From: Terebella lapidaria
Lineage: Eukaryota > Annelida > Polychaeta > Terebellida > Terebellidae
DNA: 64,000 nt
Assembly (NCBI GenBank): GCA_949152475.1
Contig: OX424561.1
Span: forward strand, 4,650,001-4,714,000
Direction: 5' to 3'
Each line of letters begins with the position of its first letter. Position 1 is the stretch's first letter. This document shows, in pieces, positions 34,190 through 45,424 of this stretch. The translations under genes and the position numbers were made by a program. A model generated the notes under the pieces. That model did no database searches, had not been told where the DNA came from, and saw only the letters and a program-made list of their open reading frames with translations.

Positions 34190-35494
34190 TAGTAGGACGA
34201 ATTTTTGAAATATAAAATTGTTCCAAAGACTTCCGATCGAGTTTACATGTAGATAAAAAGGGGTTATTTTCAGGCTATGAAAATAAGAATGTCACGATGG
34301 AATTGACATTTTTAGGTCAAAAATGAAACTGTGACCTAACTTGAAGTCGGAACTGAACTCTGGCCTATTTCATGGCCCAATTACGATGCTAACGAAGAAG
34401 TTAAAAGGTAACTCGCTTAATATTGGCCCATGAAGATTTTTATGGCACGACGATAGTGACATAATTATGGCAAAAATGACACTTTGACCTGATCTTGGGT
34501 CGCAACTGGACAATGGTCTACTTTCTCCAAAAGTGACGGCCGAGCATGAAACACTGATATCTGAGAGAGTTTCTGAAATCGGTCAATTGCTCAGTATTGG
34601 TCCAATTAAGATGCTAACGAGGAAGTGAAATATTGATCTATCCAATTTTCTGACTTAAGCCATGAAGATGATAATGACATGACGAAGCTCTAAACATCAT
34701 TGGCGTAAGTCGGATAGAAAAAAAACATTTTGACCATATTATGGACAGTTGACGTCACCAATTTTCGCCAAGTTGTCTTCGGCGCTACGTTGTCTAATAT
34801 TCCGCCAGGTGTCAGTCAAGTGTTCATAGCGAACGATCCATTCATATACAACACATGGTTATTTTAAAAAATATTTTAGAACTCATATACAAGAAAGTTA
34901 CATACTAGATTTATATGCAGATTTGAACATTATAAAAATAGTATTTTTCAGCAAAACATTATAATGGAACTGTATATGAATCTATAGTATAGTGACCTCT
35001 ACCCTGTGGTAGAGGTCGGTAAAGGTTACTCAGGGCCGAGTGCTGATCTCGCACTATTCTAAAGTAGAACTTTCTGGTTTAGTCATCTTTACTTAGTATG
35101 ACTTTAGTGTCCCTTTCACAAAGTTCAACTTGGAGTGCTCATCCACTGGAACCACGAGAGCTAATTAAAATTATAAGCTTTATGTCATGTGCCGCTCCTA
35201 ACATTGAGAAATATATGTATATGGAGTATCTATTGTCAATGCATTTGACAGACAGTTCACGTTCGACAAAATCTGTGGATATAATTCTGAACAAAAACAA
35301 TTGGGTAAACAAATATTATTCAATCATGGCTGCAGTGAAGAAACGTACTCATGTCGAGTTATGAACAGCAAAGTTTATTAGACCAAGACGAAAGTGTGAT
35401 AGAAAAATAACTGATGCAACCATATATAGGTATATCTCATCCCGTATGATAAGCATAGGCGGATAGGCGCACCCGGCGCGCCCCCCCCCCCCCT

Positions 35495-35548
<54 letters not shown>

Positions 35549-36975
35549 AAGAGAGAGAAGGAGAGAGAGAGAAATAGGCCCTGGATTTATTATAGATAAT
35601 ATAAATATAATATCTAAGGTAAAGAGCTGATATGAATAAATCGTGGGCGTAGATAGGGGGGGGGGGGGGTTCGGGGGGTTTGGTCGAACCCCCCTTTCAC
35701 CTGAAATTCCAGGCTTAAACCCAACTGATCCAACAGCAAAAAAGTCCGTTTCAAGCATAAAATATCCCGTTATATCCCCATCGATGGTCGGCCACAAGAA
35801 CGGATCTGGGGGGAGGGGGTGTCCAAGGGTTCTGGTTCTGCCTTTTTCTTCCACTGGAACCCTCTCATTCAGCATGATTGACCGTTCCCATGCAAGTTCC
35901 AATTTTGGCCCAGGGATTTGACTTAAATTGGTGCTACTTCTCCTGTATCTACTGATGATTAAAAAGGTAACTACTATCAGAAATACACGTATTTCTGCTA
36001 CTCTAAGTGCCAAAGGCAGATGTGCCAAAGGCCATGGGGTGGGGACGGAAGGGGGCCTTGTCCACTCCTCCCGCTCCCCCCTCCCCCACCCCACCCACAA
36101 ACTTAATATCGGAAATTTAGGGGGTAGTGTCGATACAGAAATGACAAAATATTTGTTGCTATATGGCGCACATGTATGGGGAATATAATATTAGTTCTGA
36201 TGCATTTTTGTCACCTAATGCTTTGTGATATAATACATTTGGTATTGGCATTATTTGGTATTGATGGTGAAAAAAACTATTAATTTATTTAATAACAATT
36301 GCTTGATTAAAAAGGTGGTTTTAGTGCGTTTGAGTGAAATTTATACTCAGGAGAGGCCAGGAAGCTACTACAGAACATGAAAAAAGCTCTGTCTTCTGGG
36401 GCCCCAGACCCCCGGCCGCGAGGTGCTTGCCGGGCTCGCATTGGTCCACTCCCTTAAATCCTGGATCTTCCCCTGGATGCACTACTCTCTTCTTTTAGTA
36501 TGATATACATTCATACTACTTCAATTACTAAAGGGGGCTTACATCGCACCCCCCCCCCCCCTCCCACACAAACACAACCTGGAACCAAGCACCTTGTACT
36601 CGTCCCTGATTAGTACACGAAATAGGCATCCAATAGTCCCAGAAACGTCTCCGGAAACCACCCCAAATGCTCTCATAAAGCACCAAAATGCTATTTTTTC
36701 TCGGGGGGCTTACGGCGCGCCCCGAACCCCCAGACCGCATTTACTTTGTTTGCGCCCCCCCTAATCAAAATTCCTGGATCCGCCTCTGATAAGTCGATCA
36801 TATCAATAACAGCATGCACTGAGTTTTCGGAAATTGGCAACGTGCAAAGTTCCGATTCCGTTTACATCTCAAATACGTGCTGCCCGTCACGTAAAACCCG
36901 TGCATAAATTAGTATCCCCTCAGTATCATGTCGATCCAGGAAATCCACCTTGACGTCAAATTTCAACTAACAAAC
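34190..36975. other. Repeat scraps, no gene recognised
   Basis: Contains a diverged copy of the 458-bp repeat family near 34,770-34,985 (CCGCCAGGTGTCAG, ACATTATAATGG), a C run at 35,478-35,493 with a GA microsatellite at 35,501-35,573, a G run at 35,655-35,668, and several CCTGGATCCGCC-type scraps with GGGGGG/CCCCCC stretches near 35,450, 36,400-36,480 and 36,700-36,790. The 240-codon minus-strand frame over the GA tract is low complexity. Confidence 0.5.
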
Positions 36976-36977
36976 TA

Positions 36978-37490
36978 TACTCTGATTTTCCTAACAATGT
37001 TTTTTTTGCGATGTTAAATAGTATTATATTATAAATTGGCATAACAAGTTGTCAATCTACCCTTTCACTGTCCCGTATCAAGCAAAATCTACCCCAATCT
37101 TAATTTTAGCCCTATCATTGATATACATTTGTTTATTTACTCACTTTTGTAACGGTGTAACCATTCGAACTCAACTTGTTCGTGTATAATACACCGCCAA
37201 AGTTACTATTGTCCACAATTACATAAATACTTCGAATCTTGGTGGATGTCAGAACGACCAAATACCGAAATATATATGTCCAGATTCTTGAGATACCGTT
37301 TTGGGCTGAAATTTAGCATTGGGGTAAATTGCCAACGTCTCCATTTTTCGTGATAGGAGTCTGCAATTCGTTTTTAAAAAATGCTGTATGACCCCCTGAC
37401 GAAGCCTGCTAAGTTATAATACTATATCGTGTAGCGTCGCAAAAATATCAACCAATATCGGTGTAAAGAAGTTAGCGAAATCAGAGTCAC
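36978..37490. mobile_element. MITE family B, diverged copy
   Basis: Left end TACTCTGATTTTCCTAAC and right end GTTAGCGAAATCAGAGT are inverse copies next to TA. The interior shares AATACTTCGAATCTTGGTGGATG and GAGATACCGTTTTGGGCTGA with the 60.7-61.1 kb copy. Confidence 0.65.
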
Positions 37491-37666
37491 TATCATGAAA
37501 TGGCCGTTTAGGGAACCCCATACCTCCCTAAGTTTTCACTTAAAATCTGGTCTTCGGAAGGGCTACTTTCTCAGATAGTAAGTTGTCAGCACTAGAAAAG
37601 TGCTACCAAAGTTGAACTTTCATGAAAGTATGGCTAAAGTGAAGGATCAGCCTTCGGCCCTTAGTA

Positions 37667-37926
37667 CTAAAGCTTTCCTTATATGGTCAAAATGGAGCAT
37701 CAAAACTTTCTCCTCCAGTTTCTCCTCCAAATGCACATATATTGCTTTAAAATGTTTCTCTTTTGGTTTGTATAGTTGTAATAGGGGTATTCTTCTAAGT
37801 ACATGTCAACAAACCGGCCTTTTTGGGGAGTTTGCTTTCAGAGGAATTCGCCAGGTGTCAGCAGCTTACGGTCAAATGCTTGTAGCATGTGATCTATTCC
37901 AACAACATGTGCTGTTTTTTTTTAAA
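37667..37926 (+). repeat. 458-bp repeat family, diverged copy
   Basis: TTTCCTTATATGGTCAAAAT through AATTCGCCAGGTGTCAGCAG to CCAACAACATGTGCTG, with many substitutions and gaps relative to the two near-identical copies downstream. Read as a frame it gives 135 codons without recognisable motif. Confidence 0.6.
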
Positions 37927-38647
37927 TATTTTGTAAGTTATATATGGTGCAAAATTTCGTGTCATGCAATATCAGCTACACTCGAAATGTGGAAAAATAC
38001 TCATTAATCAAATTAATAATCCACTGGCCTGAAAGATGCACACGATATGGTGCTATGGATGAAAGTGGTATATAATACGCTATTTATCAATCATTCGGCG
38101 AAGGGGCAACTATGCAATTAGCCACTCAAGTGTCCTGCTCGTGTGACATAACAATGACATCACAGTGTTTTCAGACACGTTTTATGAACCCCTTCACACT
38201 CATTAATCGCCAATTTCTTAGTATATGGTAACCCCATTCAGGCTAATGCACATCCACAAAATACTGGGCTTATTACCTTTCATGAGAAACACATAAGGTC
38301 TTATGTATTTCTGCTTTCATGACTGGCTTTAAATGGCATTCAAAGCGGTGGGACGTAACAAGACACCATATTGTATTAAAAATTGATGGTTTGACAAAAG
38401 TTTTTACATGAGTTTCTTGTTTAACAGCGTCAGTGTATCGGAACAATCACCCAGGAAAATAATGTACAAAGTTTTAAGAGCGTACAAGCTTTTCCAAGCA
38501 AGCAAAGACTGCAAACATAATAATGGTGTCTTTGTTACGTCTTTGCGATCCAAGTCGACATAACTAATTTATGTATGTATTTCGTATTTTTGGGTTGTAA
38601 AAAGCCGCACGGAAATGGCCAGAACTAGATTGTATTGTCTCAACATA

Positions 38648-38735
38648 TACTCGGATTTTTCTAACTCGTTTACACCGTTTTTCGCTGATATTTTTGTGAT
38701 GCTAAAGCTATCGTTCTATAACTTGAGACAGTGCT
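38648..38735. mobile_element. MITE family B, solo left end
   Basis: TACTCGGATTTTTCTAACTC, TTTACACCGTTTTTCGCTGA, ATGCTAAAGCTATCGTTCTA, preceded by TA; the match stops after CTTGAGACAG and no right arm follows. Confidence 0.65.
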
Positions 38736-39213
38736 GAGCAACTGTAATTCTTGTCACCGGGCGAATGCTGTGACAAGCATCATATTGGTGAATATATTAA
38801 TCACATATCGGTAACAAGATATTTTTCATGCGATGAATTGATATGTAATTCAATAAATCCAGGATAATAAATTCTAATAGATTGTTCTATTATCTAATGT
38901 TTAATAGAGTGCAATAATCAAGTAACTACAACGGGGGCTCACACAACAGTAATATTTATTGTCATAAATATTGCTTCAACATACTGATTTTTTTTCCATT
39001 TGGAAGTGATTTCTCTCATTGGCCAGCGCTTCGCGCTGGTCTTCTAAGTTTGCCTAAAATGAGACCCACGGAGGGTAGATATGAGTGGGCCCGGTCCTGC
39101 TATCATTTGTTAAATATAGTAATCTCAACAAAGGATCACAGCACTTTCAAAAATATTATCTCTGATTGTTTCCATGAGGTTTTACATTTTAATCTTGTGA
39201 GTATGTACGCAAA

Positions 39214-39671
39214 TAGGTTATGGACCTGTATTGATTTCCTTATATGGTCAAAATGAGGCATAGTACTATATTATTTAAAAACTCCCAGTTTCTCCTCCAA
39301 ATGCACATGTATCACTTTAAAATGTCTCTGTTTTGGTTTGTATAGTGGTATTATGGGTATTCCTCTATGTACATGTGAATTTTCATGTTGATTGGAGCTG
39401 TTAATGTGCGCATGAATACATATAAACAAACCGGCCCTTTCTGGGAGTTTGCTTTCTGAGGAATTCGCCAGGTGTCAGCAGCTAACAGTCAAATGCTTGT
39501 AGCGTTTGATCTATTCCAACAACATGTGATGAATGATTTTTTAATATTTTGTAAGTTATATATATTGCTTCAACATACTGAAATTTTATGAAAATTGAAA
39601 CATTTTGAAAGTGATTTCTCTCATAAAACGTTATAATGGAGTTAAATGGCAATCCTATATGTGTTCGTATA
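39214..39671 (+). repeat. 458-bp direct repeat, copy 1
   Basis: TAGGTTATGGACCTGTATTG to ATATGTGTTCGTATA. Copy 2 lies at 40,874-41,330 with only a 3-base and a 4-base indel and a few substitutions seen. The two are too far apart and lack TG..CA ends or flanking duplication needed to call them LTRs. Confidence 0.85.
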
Positions 39672-40873
39672 CCTAAACCGAGGACATGGAATTTTGTGTA
39701 TTATAGATTTTTAGCAGGTTTTGTGGCATTTCTTTAATTTGTGTGTGGATAGTGTGCGGTATTCATGAATTTTTCACCATTGCAACCATAGTTTTCGTTC
39801 ACGTGGATTTTTATTACATATGTAGGATTATATCTACATGCTAATAGCGGCGGTGTTTATCCCCCCCCCCCTTGAATGCTAAAGACATGGAGTTAGTGCC
39901 TTTTTATTTTCTTTATTTTCATATAGTAACCAATATTTCAAATCACTGTAAAATATTATACACTTTCACTGAGGACTACTGGACTCAGACACAGCCTAAC
40001 CGAAAAAGGTGTCGAAATGGCCACCAAAAATTGAACGGTGGATAATACTAGGTGTCTCTAAAATTCATCACCACAACCTATATAGTCGATCGTAAATAAG
40101 CTAGGTTAGGCATTGCAGAATGCATTTGGTATATTATTTGCAATTTTGGCACCATATCTGGTCAAGTACGCATTTTTCCGATTTTTTTACCATATTTTTT
40201 TTTCGATATTGCCGTAGAACCACATTTTTGACCCCATATGTGTCTCTTGCCGTTTGATCGATTGCAGTCCATCATATAAATGTGTTTTATAAATAAATTT
40301 CATACAGCACATAAATTAGTCCCCTGTACAAGGCACCTATGTGACCTAATGTCGGTGATCTCTGGCTTACAGAAACCATATTTTCAACAAATTGTCTACG
40401 TTTTTGTGTTTTGTCAAGATTAAAACCTTGGAATTTTTGCTTAATTTAGAAATATACTATATTGAGAGTGTGGTGGTAGCATTTTGCGACATTTGAATAC
40501 TATTGGTGTAGACAGCAGTATGGTAGAAAGTGTTGGGTGCTAAGCAGCGGGGTAGGACTACCAACTCTTTTAAAATTTTGACATATTTACTCCAAGGGGA
40601 ATCAAACTGATGGTAATATATGGGTGAATAATACATTTATCTGAAACAAACCCCAAATTGTCCTTGAGCATGTTTGATCGGGCGTCAAATCAAAATTTCC
40701 AAAGAAAATCTCACTTTTTTGTTCAAAATATTTCCTTTCTTAAGTGCAAAAATCACTGTTTTATTTCTTCTCTACAAGTCTTCCCTTTTCACATAAGAGC
40801 TCAATAATTGGGGATTATCACCTCTGTATGTGGGGTGTTATAATTGTAAAATGTGAAGAAAATTGCCATTATT

Positions 40874-41330
40874 TAGGTTATGGACCTGTATTGATTTCCT
40901 TATATGGTCAAAATGAGGCATCAAAGTACTATATTATTTAAAAACTCCCAGTTTCTCCTCCAAATGCACATGTATCACTTTAAAATGTCTCTGTTTTGGT
41001 TTGTATAGTGGTATTATGGGTATTCCTCTATGTACATGTGAATTTTCATGTTGATTGGAGCTGTTACTGTGCGCATGAATACATATAAACAAACCGGCCC
41101 TTTCTGGGAGTTTGCTTTCTGAGGAATTCGCCAGGTGTCAGCAGCTAACAGTCAAATGCTTGTAGCGTTTGATCTATTCCAACAACATGTGCTGATTTTT
41201 TAATATTTTGTAAGTTATATATATTGCTTCAACATACTGAAATTTTATGAAAATTGAAACATTTTGAAAGTGATTTCTCTCATAAAACGTTATAATGGAG
41301 TTAAATGGCAATCCTATATGTGTTCGTATA
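40874..41330 (+). repeat. 458-bp direct repeat, copy 2
   Basis: Near-identical to 39,214-39,671. The 1.2 kb between them shows no gag or pol motif. Fragments of the same family (AAACGTTACAATGGAGTGAAATGG) recur at about 41,727-41,765. Confidence 0.85.
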
Positions 41331-42396
41331 TCAATACAGTGAGAGCTTTGCGATATTTGTTGATTTACCGTAATACATACGCATACCGTAGCGCAACAAA
41401 AATATTGAGCTAAATTTCTGATGTTGACAGAACAATTACCAAAGGTTGCCAACTTTTATAGTTTACGATATAAAAGTGATAAAATGTGATGAAAAATATT
41501 TTTTTTACGCCAAAATAGACGCATAAACTATCAATTTGATCCAGAACATTGAATCATTGAATGTCTGTGCCCTGATATACATCTGTAGATATGTTCTTCT
41601 TATTTATTATATTTAGAATAATGAGCAATTTAATCAATAAATTAAGGTTATTAATCACATAAACTTTCCCATCCCAACATATTTCCGCTGGCCACAAAAA
41701 TATCTCTCTCCACTGTAGGTTACTTGTGAAACGTTACAATGGAGTGAAATGGCATTCTATGTTTGATAACATAAATACTGGAGCCGAGGCGACACCTGGC
41801 GAATAAAATGCACTCCACGTCGATCGATCGACACTGGAGACGAACCACGGACAGGAAAAACCCGAGCGTACATCCCATCACCTCATTACTAACGTAATGT
41901 GTGGTTGCATCAATTACTTCTAGTGAATCTAACTCCACGACTGACTGGGAATGATTGCTCACGTACACATGTAGCGATTTCAAGGCGGTAGCCCAACACA
42001 AAACTGGATATTATGGTAAGTAAATGCATATGTCGTAAACTTGTATGCGAATGGAACAGCTGGTCAGTTTTCTTGTATGCGCAAGGGTACTGTGTGTGTC
42101 ACATGCTCATTAGTCATGGCTATTTGGGGTGTTTGGAACTATTCCTTTTGTATTAAAATGTCGAAATATGACATGTGTTGGTCTTGCATACCGTTAATTA
42201 CATCTGTTATTAAAATTATATCACACTCAAATTACTGAATGCAGACACCACGCAGACTGACATATCCACACGGTGTACAATCGGCCATGACATTCCACGG
42301 TTAGTTCGGTTAACATGGTTAAGTACTACCGCAGTCATCCGACCAGTCACCGATTGCGCCTGACACTCTGGATCACAGTGGGTCATGATTTGTTAA
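41331..42396. other. No gene recognised
   Basis: AT-rich sequence with a perfect 14-bp palindrome GTCGATCGATCGAC at 41,819-41,832. Short open frames carry no motif. Confidence 0.4.
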
Positions 42397-42481
42397 CCAC
42401 AACAGTTCCTGGCTTAGAATACGGTATGGTCGCATCTAGGCTTATTGCATTTTAGCGAAATTAAGCCAGGAACTGTTGTGG
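42397..42481. other. Perfect 20-bp inverted repeat
   Basis: CCACAACAGTTCCTGGCTTA at 42,397-42,416 pairs exactly with 42,462-42,481 across a 45-base loop. Partial pairing may extend outwards (GTTAA / CTAGG side). Could be a foldback element or a structured transcript. Confidence 0.7.
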
Positions 42482-42703
42482 CTAGGATTTATAAACATAT
42501 TTCAGAACAAAACATGTTTTGAATGCATGAAATACACTCTGTGTATCATTTTCTTCCCACGATGTATGTATAAGATAAGGCCCTGCCCGTGAATAGTGTT
42601 TTTCCATGGTGTACCATCACAAATCGCCGAGATAAAAAAAATTAGAGCTATGGTTTGCAAATAGTAGAATTACATGTACGACTACGTACGTGCTCCATGG
42701 GTG

Positions 42704-42736
42704 TGTGTGTGTGTGTGTGTGTGGGGGGGGGGGGGG
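42704..42736. repeat. GT microsatellite followed by G run
   Basis: (GT)11 or so then about 13 G. A second homopolymer, 19-20 C, lies at about 43,194-43,212 inside the adjacent MITE. Confidence 0.9.
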
Positions 42737-42849
42737 CTGGGTTCAACCAAATTCTAGCGCTCACGAATCATCTGTCCACTTGCATGTGACACATCAAACA
42801 CATTTTTGTTGTGATTCGTAGATCTCCGATGATTTTTGCGGAAGTTTAA

Positions 42850-43233
42850 GATGGTCCGCTACAAACAGTGAGGTAACGACGGGTCAAAATTTGAGAGTTA
42901 TTTCTTGAATATTATTTTTTTCGAAATGACCTTTTTTATAGAGTAACTGATCAGCATCCTAATACTGAAAAGAAAATAGGAGGTCACCGTGCTTCGATAA
43001 AAATGACAAACATTTACCTAAAATGACATATTCACATTCTGCATCGTGTTTGTTTTCCATGCAAACGGATACGGTGAACCCCTATTTTCTTTTCAGTTCT
43101 AGGATTCTGATCAGTTACTCCATAAATATGTCATTTTGAAGCTCAAGATTATGTTGATACAGTTATTTATTCAAAAAAAAAAAACTTTGACCGCCCCCCC
43201 CCCCCCCCCCCAAACTGTTTGGAGTGGACTACC
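42850..43233. mobile_element. TTAA-flanked MITE upstream of paralogue 2
   Basis: GATGGTCCGCTACAAACAGT and ACTGTTTGGAGTGGACTACC are inverse ends; TTAA at 42,846-42,849 and 43,234-43,237 is the target duplication. Pairing continues through GAGTAACTGATCAGCATCCT and TGAAAAGAAAATAGG, so the whole 384-bp element folds on itself. The 4-bp TTAA target points to piggyBac or Kolobok machinery. It lies 100 bases before the coding exon of the second LRAT-like gene. Confidence 0.8.
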
Positions 43234-43312
43234 TTAAGGGAGGGGCTGTCTTTGTACACGCCACTCAACAATATGGAGGCAGCTTACGAAAAGAGATTGA
43301 ATGTTTACTTGA

Positions 43313-44773
43313 ATGTCTTGCTGCTCATTTCAGTCTGTCGTTAAGGACCCTGGTCGTCTGTACACCAAGGAGATTTTAGATTACGAGAAAAGTTGCAGAC
43401 CGACCCTGACGCGTGTGAGGGATGTTGACGATGTGAAGTTCGGAGACCACCTTCACTGGTTGCACGTCGGCTCCTGGCGGGACGGCATCGTAGTGGATGT
43501 AGAGAAACCTGATAATTCGGCGCCTGTTATTCTAGTGATCCGCTACAGCTATGCTTTCCCACGCTTCTATGTCAAACTCGAGTCCTGGGACATTGACTTT
43601 CGGAAAAAGGCGTATCGCTTTGACTACGGAGAGTACTGCCACCCTCCAACACTAGTTGTTGCCAGGGCGAAGGCTTGCATAGGGCAGATAGGTTACAATG
43701 CTCTCCGGAACAACAACGATGATTTCTGTCGCTGGTGCAAAGCTGGAAAACACACATACCTTTGCGTAAATGAGACGATGATGTGTGCCGACGTAGACCT
43801 GGAGGGCAAGTCCGAGGACGGGACTCACTTGGTTCTCGTAGGTAGCATGGACGAACTCAACCAGGGAGATCACATCGCATGGACATCTCTCTACGTCGAC
43901 AGGCCGTCAGTGAGCTCAGACGAGCAGGGCTGGAGCCATGGCATAGTCGTGGACGTTGAAGGAGGAGAGGTGGAAATTGTCGGCTATAACGATGCTCAGC
44001 TTGCCATCGGGAAAATTCCATTTAACGACGAGAAATTCATGGACTTTAAGATCCATCGTATCGTTTACCAGCATTGCCACATGCTAGATGAAGTATTCGC
44101 CCGGGTGCATAGCATGATAGGGGCCAATTATTTGCCGGATGAGCGTCCATTCTTTGCTAGATGGGCCAAGACTGGCAAACCTGTAAATGCAGAGGCCGTG
44201 GACACTGTTCTGATAGAGCCAAAGTGTGTCGACGAACCGAATGACCCACAAGAAGAGGATGAGTCTTTCAGTCTAGGAAATGAAGCGACCAAGACCGGAG
44301 CCAGGGCAGGTGCCACGTCGTTGGCTCGTGGGGTGGAAGGTGTGGCTGCTGCCAGTGCCACGACCGTTGTGAAGCAAGGTTCTCGAGTGATTGTCCGAGG
44401 TGCGGCTGAGGGAGCAGCGGCCGCTGCAGCTGTTGGTGTCGAGGCCGTGGTCCTTGCCGTGGAAGTTGGCCTCACATATCGACACTTCAACAGGTGCGAG
44501 ATCTCAAAGGATGAGCTCCAGAAGCGCCATATCCAGAACACGTCTAGAAGTGTGGGTGCCGCGGCCGCTGGAGTGGGAGGAGGCGTGGCTGGGGCAGCTA
44601 TCGGAACACTGGCTTTCCCTGGAGTCGGCACTGTAGTCGGTGGCATTTTGGGAGGGATCATCGGCGGAATCACAGGCCAAGTGGGTGGACACTTCGCTGG
44701 AAAGGGCATAGCTTTGGCTGCTGAAAGGCCATACGATGGGCTCTTCGTTGAAAACATTGTGAAACATGAGTAA
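43313..44773 (+). CDS. Tandem LRAT-like domain protein with glycine-zipper tail, paralogue 2
   Basis: An open frame of 486 codons ends with TAA at 44,771-44,773. Residues 44-49 are GDHLHW, 54-60 SWRDGIV, 121-138 the Asn/Cys block (NNNDDFCRWCKAGKHTY). The second module has GDHIAW at 175-180, SHGIVVD at 198-204 and DERPFFARWAKTGKP at 276-290. Residues about 363-391 are Ala/Val-rich and hydrophobic; about 414-465 form a glycine zipper (GGVAGAAIG, GGILGGIIGG). The linker near 305-325 is acidic. The ATG at 43,313 may not be the real start: TCATTTCAG ends at 43,333 with a pyrimidine-rich run before it, exactly where paralogue 1 has its acceptor and in the same phase 0, so a spliced 5' exon is likely. 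The protein is about 60 percent similar by eye to paralogue 1, rising to near identity in the tail. Membrane insertion through the tail is inferred. Confidence 0.8.
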   Translation: MSCCSFQSVVKDPGRLYTKEILDYEKSCRPTLTRVRDVDDVKFGDHLHWLHVGSWRDGIVVDVEKPDNSAPVILVIRYSYAFPRFYVKLESWDIDFRKKAYRFDYGEYCHPPTLVVARAKACIGQIGYNALRNNNDDFCRWCKAGKHTYLCVNETMMCADVDLEGKSEDGTHLVLVGSMDELNQGDHIAWTSLYVDRPSVSSDEQGWSHGIVVDVEGGEVEIVGYNDAQLAIGKIPFNDEKFMDFKIHRIVYQHCHMLDEVFARVHSMIGANYLPDERPFFARWAKTGKPVNAEAVDTVLIEPKCVDEPNDPQEEDESFSLGNEATKTGARAGATSLARGVEGVAAASATTVVKQGSRVIVRGAAEGAAAAAAVGVEAVVLAVEVGLTYRHFNRCEISKDELQKRHIQNTSRSVGAAAAGVGGGVAGAAIGTLAFPGVGTVVGGILGGIIGGITGQVGGHFAGKGIALAAERPYDGLFVENIVKHE

Positions 44774-45219
44774 ATCAATCAACACAACCTGCAAATGTAG
44801 TAACAAAGTATAATATTTTTCTGGAGGGAGCTATCAGAAGATAGAAGATTTTTTTGCAACATTTGGGGAACTTATATTTGTGGTGTTTCGTAAGATGTGA
44901 AGATTTGTTTCGTACTTGTAGTATTGTTTAATGTACATGTACTTAAGAGATTCTGTGCTTGACTTCACCATACTCAATTTTATAAGTATGGCTAATATAC
45001 TTCAACGCTTTATGTGTCACATATTGATCTTTTTCTTATGTACTCGGAGCGTAGAATGCAAACATACTTCCAGAGTGAACTTAATGTGTTTGTATCTTTG
45101 CATTTATTGACTACGTGAATGGCTCTAAGCATCTTTTATTGAGCGGTATCACTACAGATATTCATATTCATGTCCTATATGCATGGATTTGTTGTATTTA
45201 TTATACTTATTGTATGACC

Positions 45220-45225
45220 AATAAA
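45220..45225 (+). terminator. Polyadenylation signal AATAAA of LRAT-like paralogue 2
   Basis: AATAAA about 450 bases downstream of the TAA of the second LRAT-like gene, followed within 60 bases by GT-rich sequence. It is the first AATAAA after the stop, and it lies just before the 27-bp satellite. Confidence 0.45.
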
Positions 45226-45424
45226 CGAGCTTATAAATATGGAAACATCTGCAGTACATGTGTTGTTATGTCAAGTTACATCATGCTGACGTCATGCCGA
45301 TATAATTTTACTTAACAAAACAAGTCTTAGAACTACATAACAAAAAATACCACCACATTGAGGTTGAAATATATGAATACGAAAATATGAATACTTGCGC
45401 ATGAAAATAGCAGCAGATTCTCAA

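Noticed and set aside
35378..36100. 240-codon minus-strand frame
   Set aside because: It spans a GA microsatellite and homopolymer runs; composition is Ser/Leu and Pro low complexity.
39214..41330. LTR retrotransposon with 458-bp LTRs
   Set aside because: No TG..CA ends, no primer-binding site or polypurine tract seen, no target duplication and no gag or pol between the repeats.
44128..44778. Antisense frames of 200 codons over LRAT-like paralogues
   Set aside because: They are antisense shadows of the Ala/Gly-rich tail codons and occur in all three paralogues for the same reason.
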